Assembly (NCBI RefSeq): GCF_000739775.1
Contig: NZ_BBJH01000044.1
Span: forward strand, 1 to 59,589
Direction: 5' to 3'
Source: Paraburkholderia heleia NBRC 101817
GTDB lineage: Bacteria; Pseudomonadota; Gammaproteobacteria; Burkholderiales; Burkholderiaceae
DNA length: 59,589 nucleotides
Positions within the stretch are counted from its first letter, which is position 1. Each line of letters opens with the position of its first letter. The notes under the pieces are model-generated. The model was not told the origin of the DNA. It did not search any database and was given only the letters and a program-made list of their open reading frames with translations. The position numbers and the translations under genes are program-made. Shown here piece by piece: positions 17,398-26,571 of this stretch.

Positions 17398-18659
17398 GCT
17401 GGTCCGAGCGATTCGGTGCGCGCCTCTCGCGCGAAGACGGTCAGGCCGGCGCTTCGTCGGGCGGCGGCGCGCGCTCGGGCGGTCTTGCGAGCGTCGTCAA
17501 CGGCGTGCGTCCCGGCCGCTCGCGCATGCTCGACTACGACCATTCGCTCTTGTGGGCCGTGATCGCGCTGCTCGGCCTTGGCGTCGTGATGGTCTACTCG
17601 GCCTCGATCGCCATGCCTGATTCGCCCAAGTACGCCTCGTACCGCGACTGGGCGTTTCTCGCGCGCCACATCGTTTCGCTCGTGATCGCCACGGTCGCGG
17701 CGCTCGTCACGTTCCGCATTCCTGTTTCCACGTGGGACCGCTACGCGCCGAAGCTCTTTCTCATTGCGCTCGCCATGCTGGTGGTCGTGCTGATTCCGCA
17801 CATCGGCAAGGGCGTGAACGGCGCGCGGCGCTGGATTCCGCTCGGCATCACGAACATGCAGCCGTCGGAAATCATGAAGCTCGCCGTCACGATCTACGCG
17901 GCGAACTACACGGTGCGCAAACAGGAATACATGCACAGCTTCGCGAAAGGCTTCCTGCCGATGGCATTTGCCGTGGGCGTGGTCGGCGCGCTGCTGCTGC
18001 TCGAGCCCGACATGGGCGCATTCATGGTGATCGCAGCGATCGCCATGGGCGTGCTGTTCCTCGGCGGCGTGAACGGCAAGCTGTTCGGCGGCCTCGTGGC
18101 CACGGCCGTGGGCACTTTCACGCTGCTCGTGTGGGCCTCGCCGTGGCGCCGCGAGCGGATCTTCGCGTACCTCGACCCGTGGGACGACCGCTACGCGCAG
18201 GGCAAGGCGTATCAGCTCACCCACTCGCTCATCGCGTTCGGCCGCGGCGAGTGGTTCGGCGTGGGTCTTGGCGGCAGCGTCGAGAAGCTCAACTATCTGC
18301 CGGAAGCGCACACCGACTTCATTCTCGCCGTGATCGGCGAGGAACTCGGTTTCGTCGGCGTCCTCATCGTGATCCTGCTGTTCTACTGGATCGTGCGCCG
18401 CTCGTTCGAGATCGGCCGCCAGGCGCTCGCGCTCGACCGCACGTTCGCGGGACTCGTCGCCAAGGGGCTTGGCGTGTGGTTCGGCGCGCAGGCCTTCATC
18501 AACATGGGCGTGAATCTGGGTCTCCTGCCGACCAAGGGGCTTACGCTGCCGCTCGTGAGCTATGGCGGCTCGGGCATCCTGCTGAACTGCGTTGCGGTGG
18601 CGCTGCTGTTGCGTGTGGATTACGAAAACCGGGTCCTGATGCGCGGGGGCAAGGTATGA
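17394..18659 (+). CDS. ftsW: Septal peptidoglycan glycosyltransferase FtsW (SEDS family)
   Basis: SEDS-family inner-membrane glycosyltransferase that polymerises lipid II at the septum with FtsI. The 421-residue product starts at the ATG overlapping the murD stop; the much longer open frame upstream is the murD shadow. After a Gly/Ser-rich cytoplasmic N-terminus of about 45 residues come about ten membrane segments. SEDS signatures include WIPLGITNMQPSEIMKLA, LEPDMGAFMVI, EAHTDFILAVIGEELGF and the C-terminal LPTKGLTLPLVSYGGSGIL. It is coupled to murG by a 4-base overlap. Confidence 0.96.
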   Translation: MSWSERFGARLSREDGQAGASSGGGARSGGLASVVNGVRPGRSRMLDYDHSLLWAVIALLGLGVVMVYSASIAMPDSPKYASYRDWAFLARHIVSLVIATVAALVTFRIPVSTWDRYAPKLFLIALAMLVVVLIPHIGKGVNGARRWIPLGITNMQPSEIMKLAVTIYAANYTVRKQEYMHSFAKGFLPMAFAVGVVGALLLLEPDMGAFMVIAAIAMGVLFLGGVNGKLFGGLVATAVGTFTLLVWASPWRRERIFAYLDPWDDRYAQGKAYQLTHSLIAFGRGEWFGVGLGGSVEKLNYLPEAHTDFILAVIGEELGFVGVLIVILLFYWIVRRSFEIGRQALALDRTFAGLVAKGLGVWFGAQAFINMGVNLGLLPTKGLTLPLVSYGGSGILLNCVAVALLLRVDYENRVLMRGGKV

Positions 18660-19759
18660 CCGCAGCGACGCGCACGCTCATGGTGATGGCCGGCGGCACC
18701 GGGGGGCACGTGTTCCCGGGGCTCGCCGTCGCGCATCGCATGGAGCAGTGGGGCTGGCGCGTGGTGTGGCTGGGCAATCCCGCGGGCATGGAAGCGACGC
18801 TCGTGCCGAAGCACGGCATCCCGATGGAATACGTGCGCTTCGGCGGCGTGCGCGGCAAGGGCATCAAGACCAAGCTGATGCTGCCGCTGAACCTGCTGCG
18901 CGCCTGCACGCAGAGCCTCGCGGCGCTGCGCCGCGTGAAACCCGACGTCGTGCTCGGCATGGGCGGCTACATCACGTTCCCGGCGGGCGTCATGAGCGCG
19001 CTTTCGGGCCGTCCGCTCGTGCTGCATGAGCAGAACTCCATTGCGGGTCTCGCGAACAAGGTGCTTGCGAAGCTGGCGAGGCGGGTGCTCGTGGCGTTTC
19101 CGGGCGCCTTGCCGAATGCCGAGTGGACCGGCAACCCGATCCGCGAAGCGCTCGAACACGTCGACGCCCCGGCGGCGCGCTACGCCGCGCGCAGCGGCCC
19201 GCTGCGCGTGCTCGTGGTGGGCGGCAGTCTCGGCGCCACGGCGCTCAACGAAGTGGTGCCGCGCGCGCTGTCGCGGCTTGCGCCCGCAGAGCGTCCGCAC
19301 ATCGTGCATCAGGCGGGCGCGAAGCACATCGACGCCTTGCGTCAAAACTATCTCGACGCCGGACTCGAACTGAACGACACGGTGCAGCTCGTGCCGTTCA
19401 TCGACGACATGGCGAGCGCCTACCGGAACGCGGATCTCGTGATCTGCCGTTCGGGCGCGATGACGGTGGCCGAGATAGCGGCCGTGGGCGTGGCGGCATG
19501 CTTCGTGCCGTTCCCCTACGCCGTGGACGACCACCAGACCACCAACGCCGCGTTCCTTGCCGACAAGGACGCAGCGCTCGTGGTGCAGCAACGCGACCTG
19601 ACGGCGGAAGGACTCGCCGACTGGTTGCGGCATCAGACCAGAACAACGCTGGCGGAAATGGCCGGGCGCGCCCGCGCGCTCGCGAAACCCGACGCCGCCG
19701 ATCAGGTCGCGCGCATCTGCGCGGCCGTGGCGGGCGTAGTAGCGGGAGGAAAGCAATGA
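18656..19759 (+). CDS. murG: Undecaprenyl-PP-MurNAc-pentapeptide GlcNAc transferase MurG
   Basis: Peripheral inner-membrane GT28 glycosyltransferase that converts lipid I to lipid II. The 367-residue product starts at ATG 18656 inside the ftsW stop overlap. The N-domain G-loop MAGGTGGHVFPGLA lies at 11-24, a second glycine-rich loop VVGGSLGATALNE is in the middle, and the UDP-GlcNAc pocket motif ICRSGAMTVAEIAAVG is in the C-domain. Normal length. Its stop overlaps the murC start (19756-19759). Confidence 0.97.
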   Translation: MTAATRTLMVMAGGTGGHVFPGLAVAHRMEQWGWRVVWLGNPAGMEATLVPKHGIPMEYVRFGGVRGKGIKTKLMLPLNLLRACTQSLAALRRVKPDVVLGMGGYITFPAGVMSALSGRPLVLHEQNSIAGLANKVLAKLARRVLVAFPGALPNAEWTGNPIREALEHVDAPAARYAARSGPLRVLVVGGSLGATALNEVVPRALSRLAPAERPHIVHQAGAKHIDALRQNYLDAGLELNDTVQLVPFIDDMASAYRNADLVICRSGAMTVAEIAAVGVAACFVPFPYAVDDHQTTNAAFLADKDAALVVQQRDLTAEGLADWLRHQTRTTLAEMAGRARALAKPDAADQVARICAAVAGVVAGGKQ

Positions 19760-21150
19760 AACACATCGTCAAACACATCCATTTCGTCGGCATCGGCGGC
19801 GCGGGCATGAGCGGCATCGCCGAAGTGCTCGTCAACCTCGGCTATCAGGTCAGCGGCTCGGACCTCGCGAAGAACGCGGTCACCGATCGACTCGCCGCGC
19901 TCGGCGCGCGCATCGCGATCGGCCATGCCGAAGAGAACATCGAAGGCGCCAATGCCGTGGTCGTTTCGACCGCGGTTCGCAGCGACAATCCCGAAGTGCT
20001 CGCGGCACGTCATCGCCGCATTCCCATCGTGCCGCGCGCCGTGATGCTCGCAGAACTGATGCGTCTGAAGCAGGGCATCGCGATCGCGGGCACGCACGGC
20101 AAGACCACCACGACCTCGCTTGTGGCGAGCGTGCTGGCGGCGGGCGGACTCGACCCGACTTTCGTGATCGGCGGGCGTCTGATCAGCGCGGGCGCGAACG
20201 CGCGCCTCGGCACGGGCGACTTCATCGTGGCCGAAGCCGACGAATCCGACGCCTCGTTCCTGAACCTGTTCCCGGTGATCGAAGTCATTACGAACATCGA
20301 CGCCGATCACATGGACACCTACGGGCACGACTTCGCGCGCCTGAAGCAGGCGTTCATCGAGTTCACGCACCGTTTGCCGTTCTATGGCATCGCGGTGCTG
20401 TGCGTGGACGACCCGAACGTGAAGGAGATTCTGCCGTTCGTCTCGAAGCCGATCATCCGCTACGGTTTCGCGTCCGACGCGCAGGTCCGTGCGGTGAACG
20501 TGATCGCACGCGAAGGCAAGATGTACTTCACGGTGATGCGCGAAGACGCGCCGTCACTCGATATCGTGCTGAATTTGCCGGGCACGCACAACGTGCAGAA
20601 CGCGCTCGCCGCGATTGCGATCGCGACCGAACTCGAAGTGAAAGACGCCGATATCCAGCGCGCGCTCGCGGAATTCAACGGCGTGGGCCGCCGTTTTCAG
20701 CGCTATGGCGAGATTCCCGTCAACGGCGGCGGCGCGTGGACGTTGATCGACGACTATGGCCACCACCCGGTGGAAATGGCCGCGACGATCGCGGCGGCGC
20801 GCGGCGCGTTTCCCGAGCGCCGTCTCGTGCTGGCGTTCCAGCCGCACCGCTACACACGCACGCGCGACTGCTTCGAAGATTTCGTGCGCGTGCTGTCGAC
20901 CGTCGACGCGCTCGTGCTGACCGATGTCTATGCGGCCGGCGAAGCGCCGATCGTCGCTGCGGATGGCCGCGCGCTCGCACGCGCGATTCGCGTAGCGGGC
21001 AAGGTCGAGCCGGTGTTCGTCGAGACCGTGGATGAAGTGCCGGAGGCGCTTGCGGCAGTGGTGCGCGACGGCGATGTGGTGATTACGATGGGCGCGGGTT
21101 CGATCGGCGGTGTGCCGGGCCGGATCGCAGCCCAGGAACAGAAGGCGTGA
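19756..21150 (+). CDS. murC: UDP-MurNAc:L-alanine ligase
   Basis: First Mur ligase, adding L-Ala to UDP-MurNAc. The 464-residue product starts at ATG 19756 with a good GGGAGGAAAG ribosome site; the long upstream open frame is the murG shadow. Motifs are HFVGIGGAGMSGIAEVL (9-25), the ATP loop GTHGKTTTT (112-120), EADESDASFL, and DDYGHHPVEM in the C-terminal part. Length is typical. The stop TGA forms a GTGA overlap with the ddlB start. Confidence 0.97.
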   Translation: MKHIVKHIHFVGIGGAGMSGIAEVLVNLGYQVSGSDLAKNAVTDRLAALGARIAIGHAEENIEGANAVVVSTAVRSDNPEVLAARHRRIPIVPRAVMLAELMRLKQGIAIAGTHGKTTTTSLVASVLAAGGLDPTFVIGGRLISAGANARLGTGDFIVAEADESDASFLNLFPVIEVITNIDADHMDTYGHDFARLKQAFIEFTHRLPFYGIAVLCVDDPNVKEILPFVSKPIIRYGFASDAQVRAVNVIAREGKMYFTVMREDAPSLDIVLNLPGTHNVQNALAAIAIATELEVKDADIQRALAEFNGVGRRFQRYGEIPVNGGGAWTLIDDYGHHPVEMAATIAAARGAFPERRLVLAFQPHRYTRTRDCFEDFVRVLSTVDALVLTDVYAAGEAPIVAADGRALARAIRVAGKVEPVFVETVDEVPEALAAVVRDGDVVITMGAGSIGGVPGRIAAQEQKA

Positions 21151-22109
21151 GTGACATGAGCAGTATCGATCCGAAGTTCGACCCGAAGCCGTTCGGCAAG
21201 GTGGCGGTGTTGTACGGCGGCGTGTCCGCCGAGCGCGAGGTATCGCTCAAATCCGGCACGCTCGTACTGCAGGCGCTGCAGAGCGCCGGCATCGATGCGC
21301 ATCCGTTCGACCCGTCCGAGCGCCCGCTTTCGGCGTTGAAGGACGAAGGTTTCGTGCGCGCGTTCAACGCGCTGCATGGCGGCTACGGCGAGAACGGCCA
21401 GATCCAGGGCGCGCTCGACTTCTACGGCATTCGCTATACGGGCACAGGCGTGCTCGGCTCCGCGCTCGGGCTCGACAAGTTCCGCAGCAAGCTCGTGTGG
21501 CAGCAGCTCGGCATTCCCACGCCGCCGTTCGAAGCGGTGCTGCGCGGTGACGACTACGCGGCGCGCGCGCCGCAGATCGTCGCGAAACTCGGCCTGCCGC
21601 TCTTCGTGAAGCCCGCGAGCGAAGGCTCGAGCGTGGCCGTGATCAAGGTGAAGGCGGAAAGCCAACTCGTGCCGGCGCTCGAAGAAGCCGCGAAGTTCGA
21701 CAAGATCGTGCTGGTGGAAAAGAGCATCGAAGGCGGCGGCGAATACACGGCGTGTATCGCGGGCGACCTCGATCTGCCGATCATCAAGATCGTGCCGGCG
21801 GGCGAGTTCTACGACTACGACGCGAAGTACATCCTCGACACGACGCAGTATCTGATTCCCTGCGGCGTCGCGCCGGAGAAAGAGGCGCAACTGAAGAAGC
21901 TCGCGCGCCGCGCGTTCGACGTGCTCGGCTGCACCGACTGGGGCCGCGCCGATTTCATGCTGGACAGCGCGGGCAACGCGTACTTCCTCGAAGTGAACAC
22001 GGCGCCGGGCATGACCGATCACTCGCTGCCGCCGAAGGCCGCGCGCGCGGTGGGCATCGAGTATCGCGACCTCGTGGTGCGCGTGCTTGCGCTGACGCTG
22101 AAAGATTGA
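21147..22109 (+). CDS. ddlB: D-alanine:D-alanine ligase
   Basis: ATP-grasp enzyme making the D-Ala-D-Ala dipeptide used by MurF. The call starts at GTG 21147, which overlaps the murC stop; an ATG three codons downstream (21156) is an equally reasonable start. Motifs are VLYGGVSAEREVSLKSG at the N-terminus, KPASEGSSVAVIKV, the lid EKSIEGGGEYT and the catalytic EVNTAPGMTDHSLPPKAAR near the C-terminus. At 320 residues it is normal for Ddl. A 60-base gap separates it from ftsQ. Confidence 0.96.
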   Translation: MSDMSSIDPKFDPKPFGKVAVLYGGVSAEREVSLKSGTLVLQALQSAGIDAHPFDPSERPLSALKDEGFVRAFNALHGGYGENGQIQGALDFYGIRYTGTGVLGSALGLDKFRSKLVWQQLGIPTPPFEAVLRGDDYAARAPQIVAKLGLPLFVKPASEGSSVAVIKVKAESQLVPALEEAAKFDKIVLVEKSIEGGGEYTACIAGDLDLPIIKIVPAGEFYDYDAKYILDTTQYLIPCGVAPEKEAQLKKLARRAFDVLGCTDWGRADFMLDSAGNAYFLEVNTAPGMTDHSLPPKAARAVGIEYRDLVVRVLALTLKD

Positions 22110-22169
22110 ACCCCTAAATAATCGCTGACCGACGAATTGCCGAACCTGGACTAAACCGACAATCTCGAA

Positions 22170-22925
22170 ATGTGGAATAACGTACGCCAGCTCAACCTAG
22201 CCGCCAACGCGTTGCACGCGCTGCTCGCGCTCGCGCTTCTGGCGGCTGGCTGCTACTGGCTCGTGCAGCGCCCGAACTTCGCGCTGCGGGAAATCCGCAT
22301 CGAGGGCGACACCGAGCACATCAATTCGCCCACCGTGCGCGCGGGCGTGGTCGGCCGGCTCAAGGGCAACTTCTTCACGGTCGATCTCGATGCGGCGCGC
22401 GCGGCGTTCGAGCAGATGCCGTGGGTACGTCACGCGAGCGTGCGCCGCGTGTGGCCCAACGCACTGGCTGTCACGCTCGAAGAGTACAAACCGTTGGGCA
22501 CGTGGGGCAGCGATCAGCTCGTGAGCACGGACGGCGAGCTGTTCACGGCGAACCAGGGCGAACTCGACGAAGAACTGCCCGCGTTCGACGGCCCCGACGG
22601 CACGGCGCCTGAAGTGGTCGCGCGCTACCGCGACCTGGAGAAGTGGTTCGCGCCGCTCGGGCTCACGCCCGACGAGGTGACGCTCTCGCCGCGCTACGCG
22701 TGGACGGTGAAGCTCTCGAACGGCATGCAGGTGGAGCTGGGCCGCGAGCGCAACGCCGACACGCTGAGCGAGCGTTCGCACCGCCTCATCGCGGCATGGT
22801 CGGCGGTGACGCAACGGTGGGGCAAAGAGATCGAATACGCGGACTTGCGTTATCCGAACGGGTTTGCGATAAGGGCGGCCGGCATGCGCTTCATCAGTGA
22901 CACGCCCGCTCCGGGCAAGAAGTAA
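22170..22925 (+). CDS. ftsQ: Cell division protein FtsQ
   Basis: Bitopic inner-membrane divisome scaffold that recruits FtsL/FtsB. The 251-residue product has a short cytoplasmic N-terminus, one membrane segment (about residues 12-31, with LLALALLAAGCYWLV), a POTRA domain beginning FALREIRIEGDTEHI, and a beta domain ending near GFAIRAAGM. LKGNFFTVDL and MPWVRHASVRRVWPNAL are characteristic FtsQ stretches. It lies in the conserved ddlB-ftsQ-ftsA-ftsZ order, 27 bases before ftsA. Confidence 0.95.
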   Translation: MWNNVRQLNLAANALHALLALALLAAGCYWLVQRPNFALREIRIEGDTEHINSPTVRAGVVGRLKGNFFTVDLDAARAAFEQMPWVRHASVRRVWPNALAVTLEEYKPLGTWGSDQLVSTDGELFTANQGELDEELPAFDGPDGTAPEVVARYRDLEKWFAPLGLTPDEVTLSPRYAWTVKLSNGMQVELGRERNADTLSERSHRLIAAWSAVTQRWGKEIEYADLRYPNGFAIRAAGMRFISDTPAPGKK

Positions 22926-22952
22926 CAGGACATCACACGCAACGAGCACGAT

Positions 22953-24185
22953 ATGAGTAAAGACTATAAGGATCTGCTGGTCAGCCTCGACATCGGGACG
23001 TCGAAGGTGGTGGCCGTCGTCGCCGAACTGAAGGGCGAAGGCCACTACGAAGTGATCGGTCTCGGCCAGAGCGAATCGAAAGGTCTCAAGAAGGGCGTGG
23101 TGGTGAACATCGAGGCCACTGTGCAGTCTATCCAGAGAGCGCTCGAAGAAGCGGAACTCATGGCCGACTGCAAGATCACTAACGTATTCACCGGCATTGC
23201 GGGCAGCCACATTCGCAGCTTCAACTCGAGCGGCATGGTCGCCATCAAGGAGAAGGAAGTCACGCAGGCAGACGTCGCACGCGTGATCGAAACGGCGAAG
23301 GCGATCAACATCCCGACCGACCAGCAGGTGCTGCATATCCTCACGCAGGAATTCATCATCGACGGCCAGGAAGATGTGCGCGAGCCGATCGGCATGAGCG
23401 GCATTCGCCTCGAAGTGAAGGTGCATATCGTGACGGGCGCGGTGAGCGCGGCGCAGAACATCGTGAAGTGCGTGCGCCGCTGCGGCCTCGAAGTGAACGA
23501 CCTCATTCTGCAGCCGCTCGCCTCGTCGCTGGCGGTGCTGACCGAGGACGAGAAGGAACTGGGCGTGGTGCTCGTCGACGTGGGCGGCGGCACGACCGAC
23601 ATCGCGATCTTCAGCGAAGGCGCGATTCGCCATACCGCGGTGATTCCGATCGCTGGCGACCAGGTGACGAGCGACATCGCCATGGCGCTGCGCACGCCCA
23701 CGCCCGACGCGGAAGACATCAAGGTGAGCTACGGCATCGCGAAGCAGGCGCTGGCCGACCCGGACGAGATGATCGAAGTGCCGGGTCTGGGCGAGCGCGG
23801 TCCGCGCACGCTGTCGCGCCAGGCGCTGGCCGCCGTGATCGAGCCGCGCGTGGAGGAGCTTTTCTCGCTCGTGCAGCAGGTGGTGCGCGAGTCGGGCTAC
23901 GAAGAACTGCTGAGCTCGGGTGTCGTGCTCACGGGCGGCGCCGCGATGATGCCGGGCATGGTGGAGCTGGGCGAGGACATTTTCCTGAAGCCGGTGCGCA
24001 TCGGCGTGCCGGAGTACGCGGGCGGTCTGGCCGATGTGGTGCGCAATCCGCGCTACTCGACGGCGATGGGCCTGCTCGTCGAAGGCCGCTCGCAGCGCAT
24101 GCGCGGGCGCAAGGTTGCCGTGCAGTCGGGGTCGATGGGCCAGGTCTTTTCACGCATGAAGGACTGGTTCCTCGGCAACTTCTAA
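22953..24185 (+). CDS. ftsA: Cell division protein FtsA
   Basis: Actin-like ATPase that tethers FtsZ filaments to the membrane. The 410-residue product shows phosphate-1 SLDIGTSKV (about 11-19), the SHI.SFNSSGMVAIKE 1C-domain region, the phosphate-2 motif VDVGGGTTDIAIF, the adenosine motif VVLTGGAAMMPGM, and the C-terminal amphipathic membrane helix in VFSRMKDWFLGNF. Length and motifs are normal. It precedes ftsZ by 141 bases, the largest spacer within the dcw block, so an extra promoter there is possible, although I found no clear one. Confidence 0.97.
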   Translation: MSKDYKDLLVSLDIGTSKVVAVVAELKGEGHYEVIGLGQSESKGLKKGVVVNIEATVQSIQRALEEAELMADCKITNVFTGIAGSHIRSFNSSGMVAIKEKEVTQADVARVIETAKAINIPTDQQVLHILTQEFIIDGQEDVREPIGMSGIRLEVKVHIVTGAVSAAQNIVKCVRRCGLEVNDLILQPLASSLAVLTEDEKELGVVLVDVGGGTTDIAIFSEGAIRHTAVIPIAGDQVTSDIAMALRTPTPDAEDIKVSYGIAKQALADPDEMIEVPGLGERGPRTLSRQALAAVIEPRVEELFSLVQQVVRESGYEELLSSGVVLTGGAAMMPGMVELGEDIFLKPVRIGVPEYAGGLADVVRNPRYSTAMGLLVEGRSQRMRGRKVAVQSGSMGQVFSRMKDWFLGNF

Positions 24186-24326
24186 CGACAGAAGTCGCAG
24201 GACAGAAGGCGAAGTACAAGCTTCGAAAATCGCGCTGGTGACGGCGGCTGGCGCGCAGTGGAGGGTTGCCCGATCTTCCACTGGATAACGGCCGAGGAGC
24301 GGAATCTTTTTCTTGACGGAGGCAAC

Positions 24327-25529
24327 ATGGAATTCCAGATGCTGGAAACGGAAACCAACGGCACCATCATCAAGGTGGTAGGCGTTGGTGGTGCGGGCGG
24401 CAATGCCGTGCAGCACATGATCAACCGCGGCGTGCAAGGCGTCGATTTCATCGTGATGAACACGGATGCCCAGGCGCTCTCGCGCTCGCGTGCATCGGCC
24501 GTGATTCAACTCGGCAACACGGGCCTTGGCGCCGGTGCGAAGCCGGAGATGGGCCGCGCGGCAGCGGAAGAAGCCCGTGAGCGCATCGCCGACGCACTGC
24601 GCGGCGCGCACATGGTGTTCATCACCGCCGGCATGGGTGGCGGCACCGGCACGGGCGCAGCCCCGGTCGTCGCGCAGATCGCCAAGGAAATGGGCATTCT
24701 CACCGTTGGCGTGGTGAGCAAGCCGTTCGAGTTCGAAGGCGGCAAGCGTATGCGTGTGGCGGAAGCCGGCTCGCAGCAACTGGAGGATCACGTCGACTCG
24801 CTGATCGTCGTCCTGAACGACAAGCTGTTCGACGTGATGGGCGATGACGCCGAGATGGACAAGTGCTTCCAGTGCGCGGACGACGTTCTGAACAACGCAG
24901 TGGCAGGCATCGCCGAAATCATCAACGTCGACGGCCTCGTGAACGTCGACTTCGAAGACGTGAAGACGGTGATGGGCGAGCAGGGCAAGGCGATGATGGG
25001 CACGGCGACGGTTGCCGGCGTCGATCGCGCACGCCTCGCGGCGGAACAGGCCGTGGCGAGCCCGCTGCTCGAAGGTGTCGATCTGTCGGGTGCGCGCGGC
25101 GTGCTGGTCAACATCACGTCGAGCCGTTCGCTGCGACTGTCGGAAACGCGCGAAGTGATGAACACCATCAAGAGCTATGCTGCAGAAGACGCGACGGTGA
25201 TCTTCGGTGCGGTGTACGACGACGCGATGGGCGACGCGCTGCGCGTGACGGTGGTGGCAACGGGCCTTGGCCGTGCTGCGAAGAAGCAGCAAGCCGCGCC
25301 GATGCAACTGCTGCGCACGGGCACGGACAACCAGCCGATCCCGGCTCCGGCGGGTGCATACGCACCGCAGCACAGCGGCCACGGCAACACGGCCGACTAC
25401 GGCGCGCTCGACACGCCGGCAGTGTGGCGCACGTCGCGCGACACCGCGGCTTCGCACGTGCAGGCGTTGCAGGAAAAGGGCGTCGACACGTACGATATCC
25501 CGGCGTTCCTGCGCAAGCAGGCGGACTGA
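24327..25529 (+). CDS. ftsZ: Cell division protein FtsZ
   Basis: Tubulin-like GTPase that forms the cytokinetic ring. The start at ATG 24327 is supported by a GACGGAGG ribosome site and the MEFQMLETE N-terminus; the open frame extends 23 codons upstream without family match. The 400-residue product has VGGAGGNAV (about 20-28), the tubulin signature GGGTGTG at 104-110, the T7-loop NVDFEDVKTVM, an Ala/Gln/Pro-rich linker of about 60 residues, and the C-terminal peptide DTYDIPAFLRKQ that binds FtsA and ZapD. A zapD gene lies about 10 kb away on the other strand. Confidence 0.98.
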   Translation: MEFQMLETETNGTIIKVVGVGGAGGNAVQHMINRGVQGVDFIVMNTDAQALSRSRASAVIQLGNTGLGAGAKPEMGRAAAEEARERIADALRGAHMVFITAGMGGGTGTGAAPVVAQIAKEMGILTVGVVSKPFEFEGGKRMRVAEAGSQQLEDHVDSLIVVLNDKLFDVMGDDAEMDKCFQCADDVLNNAVAGIAEIINVDGLVNVDFEDVKTVMGEQGKAMMGTATVAGVDRARLAAEQAVASPLLEGVDLSGARGVLVNITSSRSLRLSETREVMNTIKSYAAEDATVIFGAVYDDAMGDALRVTVVATGLGRAAKKQQAAPMQLLRTGTDNQPIPAPAGAYAPQHSGHGNTADYGALDTPAVWRTSRDTAASHVQALQEKGVDTYDIPAFLRKQAD

Positions 25530-25623
25530 CACGCAAGCCGATCTGACTGCGGCAGGGCACGCGTTGCCCTCGCCCGCAGACAGATAGCGCGCTGCGTAGC
25601 AATGAAGGCGAGCAAGACCAGCA

Positions 25624-25648
25624 AGGCCGCATCCGCGAGGATGCGCGG
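25624..25648. repeat. Hairpin in the ftsZ-peroxiredoxin spacer
   Basis: GCATCC-GCGA-GGATGC forms the core of an inverted repeat, with flanking GCC/GGC pairs. There is no T tract, so it is not a standard intrinsic terminator. The rest of the 272-base spacer shows nothing I can name. Confidence 0.35.
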
Positions 25649-25801
25649 CAGGGACGGTTGCCCGCCACGCGTGGAGCGTGGGGGACAGGCGCGGTGTCGC
25701 CGGGCGAACCTGCTAACCTTGGAGTACATCGTTGCCCAACATTGCACGACGCCAGCGCATGAGGCTTGAACAAGCTTGCGCATCGTTGCGAAGGACGAGT
25801 C

Positions 25802-26311
25802 ATGATCAAACAGGGTGAAACGCTGCCCGAAGCGACCCTCTTCGAGTTCGTCGAAGACGCGCGCGAGGGTTGCACGCTGGGGCCCAACAGCTTCGACGTG
25901 CAAAAGGAAGCGGCGGGCAAGCGCGTAGTGATCTTCGGATTGCCGGGCGCATTCACGCCCACGTGCTCCGCGAAGCACGTGCCGGGTTACGTCGAACACT
26001 TCGACGCGCTGCGCGCGGCCGGTGTCGACGAGGTCTGGTGCGTGTCCGTCAACGACGCGTTCGTCATGGGCGCGTGGGGACGCGATCAACGTACCTCGGG
26101 CAAGGTACGCATGATGGCCGACGGCAGCGCAGCGTTGACTCGTGCACTTGGACTGGAGCAGGATTTGTCGGCGCGTGGCATGGGAATCCGCTCCCAGCGC
26201 TATGCGATGGTGGTCGACGACGGCGTGGTCAAGACGCTGCACGTCGAAGCACCCGGCAAGTTCGAAGTGAGCGATGCTGCGAGCATACTTGCCACGTTGA
26301 CCCGCGCATGA
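25802..26311 (+). CDS. Peroxiredoxin (Prx5-like thiol peroxidase)
   Basis: Thiol-dependent peroxidase of the AhpC/TSA-redoxin superfamily that reduces peroxides in the cytosol. ATG 25802 is chosen over an upstream TTG because an AAGGACGAG site precedes it and Prx5 proteins begin close to IKQGETLPEATLF. The 169-residue product has the peroxidatic motif PGAFTPTCSAKHVPGYV, with the catalytic cysteine in PTC at about residue 51, and no obvious resolving CXXC, so reduction by glutathione/glutaredoxin or thioredoxin is open. It lies between ftsZ and lpxC, which are adjacent in many gammaproteobacteria. Confidence 0.92.
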   Translation: MIKQGETLPEATLFEFVEDAREGCTLGPNSFDVQKEAAGKRVVIFGLPGAFTPTCSAKHVPGYVEHFDALRAAGVDEVWCVSVNDAFVMGAWGRDQRTSGKVRMMADGSAALTRALGLEQDLSARGMGIRSQRYAMVVDDGVVKTLHVEAPGKFEVSDAASILATLTRA

Positions 26312-26389
26312 GCGCGTTCGCGGGCGCTGCGTTGCCCTGACGCAACGCGCAATTGCGACGCAAATGTGACAGGCGATTACGTGAGCGCA

Positions 26390-26436
26390 GCGGGCCGATC
26401 ACCCCGGGAACGCCTCCGTTCCGGGCATCGGCCCGC
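26390..26436. repeat. Long stem-loop between the peroxiredoxin gene and lpxC
   Basis: GCGGGCCGAT (26390-26399) pairs with ATCGGCCCGC (26427-26436), and inside it CCCGGGAACG pairs with CGTTCCGGG apart from one bulged base. No T run follows. It lies 79 bases after the peroxiredoxin stop and could be a factor-dependent terminator or mRNA-stabilising structure. Confidence 0.6.
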
Positions 26437-26512
26437 GCTCCATCCCTGATGGGTAACGCAGCGGAAACAGTTTGTCACGCCGGCGAAAACGACGGACTCG
26501 ACGCAACTGGAG

Positions 26513-26518
26513 TATAAT
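26513..26518 (+). promoter_or_regulatory. -10 element of an lpxC promoter
   Basis: A perfect TATAAT 59 bases before the chosen lpxC start. The 17-bp-spaced -35 position reads CGACGG, which is poor, so the promoter may need an activator or rely on the good -10. Confidence 0.5.
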
Positions 26519-26571
26519 TCGTGCTATGAATTAAAAAGTCCCGATTGGGATTTTCAATGAGCAAGAAGACC

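Noticed and set aside
25530..25801. Small gene in the ftsZ-peroxiredoxin spacer
   Set aside because: Short open frames there lack ribosome sites and any recognisable sequence.
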